This document shows positions 58,959 through 64,000 of a DNA stretch of 64,000 nucleotides, one piece after another. Position 1 is the stretch's first letter, and each line of letters opens with the position of its first letter. Made by a program: the position numbers and the translations under genes. The stretch is taken from positions 186,001 to 250,000 of the forward strand of contig JAQDCK010000001.1 in the NCBI GenBank assembly GCA_027681045.1, in the 5' to 3' direction. The notes beneath the pieces are model-generated. The model was not told where the DNA came from, made no database searches, and saw nothing but the letters and a program-made list of their open reading frames with translations. Source of the stretch: Lactobacillaceae bacterium AF64-9pH9TA (GTDB lineage Bacteria > Bacillota > Bacilli > Lactobacillales > Lactobacillaceae).

Positions 58959-59066
58959 GGAAAAGTGTTATTATGAAAATGGCTGGAAAGCGCCAATCAT
59001 TTCCGCTTTTTAGCAAGATTTTTAAATAACGCGATCAATAGAAAAGCAAAAAAACGGAGGAAGAAA

Positions 59067-59600
59067 ATGACAACGATTTGTTCAGTAAAATACAATGGCC
59101 GGACGGCGATTGCCGGCGACGGCCAGGTGACTCTGGGCAAGAGCGTTATCGCCAAGACGACGGCCAAGAAAATCCGCCGCATTTACCACGACCAAGTGGT
59201 AATCGGTTTTGCCGGCGGGGTGGCAGATGCCGTCAGCCTGCAGGAAATGTTGGAAGGAAAACTGGAAAGCTACAGCGGCGACTTGCGCCGGGCAGCCGTG
59301 GAAATGGCCCAGTCCTGGCGGAAAGACCCGGCCTTGCAGAAATTGGAAGCCATGGTTATTGCTTTTAACGACCAGGACCTGCTCTTGATTTCCGGCAACG
59401 GGGAAGTGCTTGAGCCAGACGAAAGCGTGGTGGCCATCGGTTCCGGCGGCTACTATGCTCAGGCAGCAGCCGTGGGGATGCTGCGGCATGCCAGCGGGAT
59501 GACGGCCAGTGAGATTGCCCAGGAAGCAGTCAACATCGCTGCGGACATCGATGTCTTTACCGACCACGAGATTGTTACGGATGAAATCGAGGAAAAATAG
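59067..59600 (+). CDS. hslV: ATP-dependent protease peptidase subunit HslV (ClpQ)
   Basis: Proteasome-like peptidase that forms a complex with HslU. The 177-residue protein starts MTTICSV; after Met removal Thr2 is the N-terminal nucleophile. The block [15 protein letters not shown] and [10 protein letters not shown] are typical. CGGAGG lies eight bases upstream. In Bacillus the N-terminal nucleophile is Ser; here it is Thr as in E. coli. Confidence 0.96.
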   Translation: MTTICSVKYNGRTAIAGDGQVTLGKSVIAKTTAKKIRRIYHDQVVIGFAGGVADAVSLQEMLEGKLESYSGDLRRAAVEMAQSWRKDPALQKLEAMVIAFNDQDLLLISGNGEVLEPDESVVAIGSGGYYAQAAAVGMLRHASGMTASEIAQEAVNIAADIDVFTDHEIVTDEIEEK

Positions 59601-59602
59601 GG

Positions 59603-60997
59603 ATGAGAGAGAAAACGCCAAAGCAGATTGTTGAGCTGCTGGACAAGTACATTGTCGGGCAAAACGAAGCCAAGAAGTCAGTGGCCATCGCCCTATACAA
59701 CCGCTACCGCCGGGCCCAGCTGCCAGAAGACGTGCAAAAGGACATTACGCCAAAGAACATCTTGATGGCCGGGCCAACCGGGGTCGGGAAGACGGAAATT
59801 GCCCGCCGCTTGGCGGACATCGTCGACGCGCCATTCGTCAAGGTTGAGGCTACTAAGTTTACTGAAGTTGGCTACGTGGGCCGGGATGTTGAATCCATGG
59901 TCCGGGACCTGGCCAATGAAGCTGTCCGGATCGTGGAAAAAGAAGAATTTGCCAAGGTTGAAGGCCAGGCCATCCGCCAGGCCAACAAGACCCTGGTCCG
60001 CCTGCTAGTGCCGGGCGTTAAGCGCAACAACCGGCAAAATCAGATGCAGCAGATGCAGGAAATGATGCAGAGCCTGCTGGCTGGCGGCGGGATGCCAGAG
60101 GAAACAGAAGAAGTCACTGACGAAATCAGAAACCAAAGACTCAGCGTGGCTGAAAAGCTGGACCGGGGGCTTTTGGAAAACGAAGAAGTCACCATCGAAG
60201 TTGAACAGGCCCCTAAGGCCAACCCAATGGGCGACATGATGGGGCAGATGGGGATGGACATGTCCAGCATGCTGGGTGACATGCTTCCTAAGAAGAAAGT
60301 TAAGCGGACCCTGCCGGTCGGCCAGGCCAGAAAGCTTTTGGTCCAAGAAGAAGAAAAGAAGCTGGTCAACTATGACGACATCTACCAGAAGGCCATGGAC
60401 CGGGCCGGGCAGAGCGGGATCATCTTCATCGACGAAATCGACAAGATTACCGCGGCTGACAAGCGCAACTCCGCCGGCGTCTCAAGAGAAGGGGTACAAA
60501 GAGACATCCTGCCGATCGTTGAAGGCTCAACCGTAAGCACTAAGTACGGTCCGCTTTCAACCGACCACATCCTCTTTATCGCGGCCGGGGCCTTTGCTGA
60601 AAGCAAGCCAAGCGATCTCATTCCGGAACTGCAGGGTCGGTTCCCGATCAGAGTTGAGCTGGACGCCTTGACCAAGGATGACTTCGTCAGAATTTTGAAG
60701 GACCCGCAAAACTCCCTCTTGAAGCAGTACATTGCCTTGCTGAAGGCTGACGGGGTTGACCTGGTCTTTACGGCTGAAGCAGTCGACAAGATTGCTGAAA
60801 TCGCCTTTGAAGTCAACCAGGGGACGGACAATATCGGTGCCCGCCGTCTGGCTACTATCTTGGAGAAGTTGCTGGAAGAAGTTCTCTATGAAGGGCCGGA
60901 CATGGAAATGGGGCAAATCACCATCACCCAGGCCTATGTCGAACAGAAATTGAGCGATGTCGTCAAGAACAAGGACCTGACCAAGTTTATCCTGTAA
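59603..60997 (+). CDS. hslU: ATP-dependent protease ATPase subunit HslU (ClpY)
   Basis: AAA+ unfoldase partner of HslV, 464 residues. Walker A is [15 protein letters not shown], the pore motif region [13 protein letters not shown], and Walker [10 protein letters not shown]. The intermediate domain (about 110-230) contains a Met/Gln-rich stretch ([15 protein letters not shown] and [16 protein letters not shown]). It starts two bases after the hslV stop. The codY gene that often follows in other Firmicutes is absent here. Confidence 0.97.
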   Translation: MREKTPKQIVELLDKYIVGQNEAKKSVAIALYNRYRRAQLPEDVQKDITPKNILMAGPTGVGKTEIARRLADIVDAPFVKVEATKFTEVGYVGRDVESMVRDLANEAVRIVEKEEFAKVEGQAIRQANKTLVRLLVPGVKRNNRQNQMQQMQEMMQSLLAGGGMPEETEEVTDEIRNQRLSVAEKLDRGLLENEEVTIEVEQAPKANPMGDMMGQMGMDMSSMLGDMLPKKKVKRTLPVGQARKLLVQEEEKKLVNYDDIYQKAMDRAGQSGIIFIDEIDKITAADKRNSAGVSREGVQRDILPIVEGSTVSTKYGPLSTDHILFIAAGAFAESKPSDLIPELQGRFPIRVELDALTKDDFVRILKDPQNSLLKQYIALLKADGVDLVFTAEAVDKIAEIAFEVNQGTDNIGARRLATILEKLLEEVLYEGPDMEMGQITITQAYVEQKLSDVVKNKDLTKFIL

Positions 60998-61080
60998 AGG
61001 AGGGATTTTTGGCAAATTGTTCCTAAGTTAGTATAAAATGCGATTGAGTTTAGAAAAAATAAGGTATTAAGGGGCAAATA

Positions 61081-61977
61081 ATGGATTATACTATCGAAAA
61101 CGAGATTCTGAAGGTTACGGTATCAAGCCGCGGGGCAGAGCTGCAGAGCGTCATTGGTAAGCACATCGGCAATGAATACATCTGGCAGGCTGATCCGGAA
61201 GTCTGGGGCCGGCACGCTCCGGTCTTGTTCCCGATCGTGGGCAAGCTGAAGAATGATGAATACAGCTACCAGGGCCAGACCTACCACATGGGCCAGCACG
61301 GCTTTGCCCGCGACATGGAATTTGCCCTGGAAGAGCAGACTAAGGAAAAGCTGACCTTCCTTTTGACCGACACAGCGGAAACCAGAGCTGTCTATCCCTT
61401 CAAGTTTGAATTCCGGGTCAGCTATGAGCTTTTGAACAACATGATCAAGGAAAGCTTCCATGTCACCAACAAGGGTGAAGGGGACATGATCTTCGGCGTC
61501 GGCGGCCACCCGGGCTTTGCCCTGCCAGTTGAAGACGGGGTCAAGAAGGATGACTTCTACCTGCAGGTCAACCCGGCTAAGCCCCGGGTGCAGGTGCCGC
61601 TGGAAGGCGGCCTGCTCAACTGGGAAAAGCGGTCCCTGGCCCCAACTGAATCCTTGATCACGATCACTGACGATCTCTTTAAGGATGATGCCATGGTGCT
61701 GGTGATGCGGCACCCGGACAACAAGTTCTCCATCAAGACGGAAACCAGCCGCTTCCACATCAATGTCAGAACTGATTCGGCTCCTTATGTGGGCATCTGG
61801 TCCCAGTACCCAAAGACGGCTGATTACGTCTGCATCGAACCATGGTGGGGGATCGCTGACCTTACCGATACTGATGGGGACCTGGAAAATAAGAAGGGGA
61901 TGAACCGGCTGGCAAGCGGGGAAGACTTCGAAGCCAGCTTCCGCATGTCCTTCCACAGCAAGGTCCGGAGCGAATAA
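61081..61977 (+). CDS. Aldose 1-epimerase family protein (LacX-like)
   Basis: A 298-residue beta-sandwich protein of the galactose mutarotase superfamily, in the LacX-like subgroup. Seen are SRGAELQSVIGK, LFPIVGKLKNDEY, QHGFARDMEF and GGHPGFALP with the likely catalytic His residues, and CIEPWWGIAD. Probable role is interconversion of sugar (or sugar-phosphate) anomers; the substrate is not shown by sequence. It follows hslU by 83 bases and has its own terminator. It is not in a lac or gal operon here. Confidence 0.92.
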   Translation: MDYTIENEILKVTVSSRGAELQSVIGKHIGNEYIWQADPEVWGRHAPVLFPIVGKLKNDEYSYQGQTYHMGQHGFARDMEFALEEQTKEKLTFLLTDTAETRAVYPFKFEFRVSYELLNNMIKESFHVTNKGEGDMIFGVGGHPGFALPVEDGVKKDDFYLQVNPAKPRVQVPLEGGLLNWEKRSLAPTESLITITDDLFKDDAMVLVMRHPDNKFSIKTETSRFHINVRTDSAPYVGIWSQYPKTADYVCIEPWWGIADLTDTDGDLENKKGMNRLASGEDFEASFRMSFHSKVRSE

Positions 61978-62008
61978 TAGTTAGAAAGTAAAGATCATTT
62001 TTTGCATG

Positions 62009-62036
62009 AGCTGCCAGATTCTGGCAGCTTTTTTTA
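62009..62036 (+). terminator. Intrinsic terminator after the epimerase gene
   Basis: AGCTGCCAG and CTGGCAGCT form a perfect nine-base stem around ATT, followed by seven or more T. Confidence 0.93.
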
Positions 62037-62093
62037 TGGAAAAAAGCAGGGCAAATATTATGAAAGCGGGCACAAAAATAAAACGATTTGGAC

Positions 62094-62099
62094 TATAAT
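62094..62099 (+). promoter_or_regulatory. -10 element of the Rib-repeat gene
   Basis: Perfect TATAAT 60 bases upstream of the start; no convincing -35 is seen. TGGAGGA near 62145-62151 is the ribosome-binding site. Confidence 0.5.
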
Positions 62100-62158
62100 T
62101 AACTTATAAAGTATGTGTTTGCAAAAAGGGTTTGAATTGTGCTTTGGAGGAATAAAAA

Positions 62159-63517
62159 ATGAAGAAGTTATATAGCGCCCTGATGGCCGCTGCCCTTATG
62201 CCCCTTTGCCTTTTGGCCGGCCAGGTCAGCCAAGCCAGCCAGGCAGATGAATATAATCCAGAAGTTAGAAACTTGCAGGTACGGGAAGGCGAATACCGGA
62301 TTGCCCGAGAGCTGGTCAAGAATGCTAAAAGCTTGCCGGATAATACGGTATATGAATTCGTGCCCGAGCCCAATTTTGCCAAGGCGGGGGCTTATAAGAC
62401 CCGGATCCGACTGCTTTATCCTGACAATTCGATGGAGACCAGCCGGGAAGTAACCGTCAGCGTGTATGACCATGCCTGGAAAGCTAAGAAGACGGTCAAA
62501 AAGCATAAAAAGGCTAAGAGGAGCAAGAAGGCCAAGAAACGCGTTTCAGACGCCAAGCGCTACCAGGCCAAGGTGAAAGGGAAGAGAACGGCTTTTGGCC
62601 AGGCCTTCAAGTCCAAGCGCTTGGTCACCAACCGGGCCAAATTGCCTAAGAAGACCAGCTTCCGTTTTGCCCGAGTGCCAAACTTCAAGCGGGCCGGGAG
62701 CTATTACACGGCCGTTTTGGTCACCTACCCAGACAAGAGCCAGGAATACACCCGGCAGGTTAAAGTGACGGTCAAGCGGCAGAAAGACAAGAGCAAGTAC
62801 CAGCCTAAGGTCAAGGGTAAGACCGTTGCTTATGGGGCGAAATTAACAGCTAAGTCCCTAATTAAAAACGCCAAAGCCCTGCCAAAGAAGAGCAAGTATC
62901 AGCTCTCACAAAAGATCAACACTAAGCAGGCCGGGACTTACCTGCTTGCTGTCAAAGTAACTTACCCGGATAAGAGCTGGGAAGTGACAAGATTTGTTAA
63001 GGTCACGGTCAAGCGGAAGACTGACAAGGCCCGCTACCAGGTCAAGGTCCGCCCAGGGCAGGTAACTTTAGGCCAGAAACTGTCACCAAGCCAGCTGGTG
63101 ACTAACCTCTCCAGCTTGCCGAAGAAGAGCAAGTTTGCCTTTGCTGCCCAGCCAAATTGGCAAAAGGCTGGCAGCTACCGGACCAAGATCCAGGTGACCT
63201 ACCCGGACAAGAGCAAGGAGACCAGCGCCTTTTTGACGGTAACTGTCAAAGATCCCGCTGATTCCACCCGCTACACGCCAGTCCTTTTGGCTGCCAAGAC
63301 CGAGGCGGGCAAGGCAATCACGGCTTCCAGCCTGATTGCCAACTTTGCCTCCCTGCCGGCCGGCAGCCAGGCCAGTTTCGTTGCGGTGCCAGACTTTGCC
63401 AAAGCAGGCAGCTACAAGACCCAGATCAAAGTTACTTACCCGGACAAGTCGACCTGGACCAGTTCAGAATTCATGATTGAGCTTGCCCCGGGAGCAGAAA
63501 GCAGGCAGAGTAACTGA
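62159..63517 (+). CDS. Secreted basic protein with five Rib-like repeats
   Basis: A 452-residue exported protein: signal peptide about 1-29 (LMAAALMPLCLLAG core, cleavage near ASQA), a first divergent repeat (about 31-104), a Lys-rich linker (about 105-134), then four repeats starting at residues 135, 214, 293 and 372, exactly 79 residues apart. Each has SLPKKS- or LPxxS-like, KAGSY and VTYPDKS motifs, matching the YPDG-type Rib/alpha surface repeats of Gram-positive adhesins. There is no LPXTG, membrane anchor or known wall-binding module; the strong positive charge suggests electrostatic retention. Single-gene unit with promoter and terminator. Confidence 0.9.
   Translation: MKKLYSALMAAALMPLCLLAGQVSQASQADEYNPEVRNLQVREGEYRIARELVKNAKSLPDNTVYEFVPEPNFAKAGAYKTRIRLLYPDNSMETSREVTVSVYDHAWKAKKTVKKHKKAKRSKKAKKRVSDAKRYQAKVKGKRTAFGQAFKSKRLVTNRAKLPKKTSFRFARVPNFKRAGSYYTAVLVTYPDKSQEYTRQVKVTVKRQKDKSKYQPKVKGKTVAYGAKLTAKSLIKNAKALPKKSKYQLSQKINTKQAGTYLLAVKVTYPDKSWEVTRFVKVTVKRKTDKARYQVKVRPGQVTLGQKLSPSQLVTNLSSLPKKSKFAFAAQPNWQKAGSYRTKIQVTYPDKSKETSAFLTVTVKDPADSTRYTPVLLAAKTEAGKAITASSLIANFASLPAGSQASFVAVPDFAKAGSYKTQIKVTYPDKSTWTSSEFMIELAPGAESRQSN
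62561..63508 (+). repeat. Four tandem 237-base units coding Rib-like repeats
   Basis: The units start at 62561, 62798, 63035 and 63272, always with TAC for Tyr. The protein repeats are clearly related but DNA identity is moderate, so the array is old rather than freshly amplified. Confidence 0.85.
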
Positions 63518-63538
63518 GATCAGTAACATCATTCTTTA

Positions 63539-63568
63539 AATCAAGACCAAACTGGGTCTTGATTTTTT
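63539..63568 (+). terminator. Intrinsic terminator after the Rib-repeat gene
   Basis: ATCAAGACC and GGTCTTGAT arms pair around a short loop, followed by six T. Confidence 0.88.
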
Positions 63569-63599
63569 GTTTTTTTAATCTGCTTTTTCCACAAACTTT

Positions 63600-63608
63600 T
63601 GCTATAAT
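63600..63608 (+). promoter_or_regulatory. Extended -10 promoter of the zinc-ribbon gene
   Basis: TGC-TATAAT is a perfect extended -10 element 60 bases before the gene. No -35 needed or seen. Confidence 0.6.
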
Positions 63609-63668
63609 AGCGGTTAGTAAGCGGTTACAAATCGGCTAAAAGAATTAAGTCAAGATGGGGACAAGAGA

Positions 63669-64000
63669 ATGAGAAAAATCAAGTGTGAGCTTTGCGGGCA
63701 AAGAGATTTATTAAAAGAAGGCAGCCGTTTTGTTTGCCAGTCTTGTGGGGCAGCCTATTCAGCCGACCAGTTGCGCCGGCAATTTGACCTTGCCGACCGG
63801 GCGGAAATTTACGCTGAAGCCAAGCAGGCCTACTGGGCTAAACGCTTTAAACAGGCCAGGCAGCTTTACCTGGCCCTGGCAGAAGAAGGGGACCAGCAGG
63901 CAGCCTTTTACGCCAGCCTTGCTGGCAGCCAGCTCGATCCGGCAGCGGATTTTACCCCCCTTTTGAGCCAGTTGCAGGCAGCCCTGGCGGCCAACCGGGA
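63669..64000 (+). CDS. N-terminal part of a zinc-ribbon protein, cut by window end
   Basis: ATG 63669 begins MRKIKCELCGQRDLL, and CQSCGAAYS follows, giving a two-CxxC zinc ribbon at residues 6-30. A helical, TPR-like segment comes next (AEIYAEAKQAYWAKRFKQAR and QLYLALAEEGD). The frame stays open to position 64000 (110 codons). Such zinc-ribbon plus helical proteins are common in lactobacilli with no fixed function; I cannot name the family. Confidence 0.7.
   Translation, partial: MRKIKCELCGQRDLLKEGSRFVCQSCGAAYSADQLRRQFDLADRAEIYAEAKQAYWAKRFKQARQLYLALAEEGDQQAAFYASLAGSQLDPAADFTPLLSQLQAALAANR

Noticed and set aside
58987..59012. Weak hairpin AAAGCG/CGCTTT between xerC and hslV
   Set aside because: Only six pairs with a large loop; not convincing as a terminator within a conserved operon.
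61123..61956. A 277-codon open frame on the minus strand within the epimerase gene
   Set aside because: Antisense shadow of a well-supported gene; no start signals or family motifs.
62561..63508. Regular 237-base repeats considered as a CRISPR or other DNA repeat array
   Set aside because: The period is a multiple of three and the repeats encode homologous protein domains with diverged DNA; there is no spacer pattern.

Overview
The window is chromosomal DNA of a low-GC Gram-positive lactic acid bacterium. The best match from memory is Lactobacillus delbrueckii (bulgaricus/lactis group). The evidence is the strong preference for G/C in third codon positions (CTG, GCC, AAG, GAC, CGG) alongside AT-rich intergenic DNA, the Lactobacillus-type gene order, and several TTG/GTG starts. 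The species call is inference; the Lactobacillaceae call is firm. About 49 protein genes are supported. I found no rRNA, tRNA, CRISPR array, prophage or intact insertion sequence.

Layout. Positions 1-17200 hold a long co-directional housekeeping block: pyrH-frr-uppS-cdsA-rseP-proS-polC (nucleotide, ribosome recycling, undecaprenyl and phospholipid precursors, site-2 protease, replication), then a new promoter and rimP-nusA-rnpM-ylxQ-infB-rbfA-truB-ribF (ribosome maturation, transcription and translation factors). Positions 17200-22140 are the class I heat-shock operon hrcA-grpE-dnaK-dnaJ, with one clear and one degenerate CIRCE operator. Then come lepA, a class A sortase, recJ and apt (22200-27580).

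From 27600 to 50450 the DNA is more mosaic and strands alternate: an ArsR repressor divergent from a CDF metal exporter; a branched-chain aminotransferase; an AI-2E family permease; a P-type ATPase divergent from a LysR regulator; a two-gene glutamine/polar amino acid ABC importer (binding protein fused to permease) behind a structured leader with a possible 10-codon leader peptide; enolase with a catabolite-response-like site; DegV; a PAP2 phosphatase; a 274-residue protein that may be ComK-like; a second LysR; a heterodimeric LmrCD/BmrCD-type ABC exporter; a YitT membrane protein; CCA-adding enzyme; and a haemolysin-III family protein. Three short ORFs of uncertain status lie here (37665-37889, 37917-38108, 47401-47568).

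From 50585 onward co-directional genes resume: a second DegV, yozE, rbgA, rnhB, dprA, topA, trmFO, xerC, hslV, hslU, a LacX/GalM-type epimerase, a secreted highly basic protein with five Rib-like repeats (the last four at exact 79-residue spacing), and the start of a zinc-ribbon protein cut by the window end.

The most interesting non-genic signals are: a terminator-like hairpin inside the 5' coding region of polC; the structured leader and mini-ORF upstream of glnQ; an apparent ATT start for ylxQ; a tandem CIRCE arrangement; paired inverted operators between arsR and the CDF gene; repeated GCTAAC boxes upstream of the aminotransferase; and an Asn replacing the usual transmembrane His in the CDF exporter.
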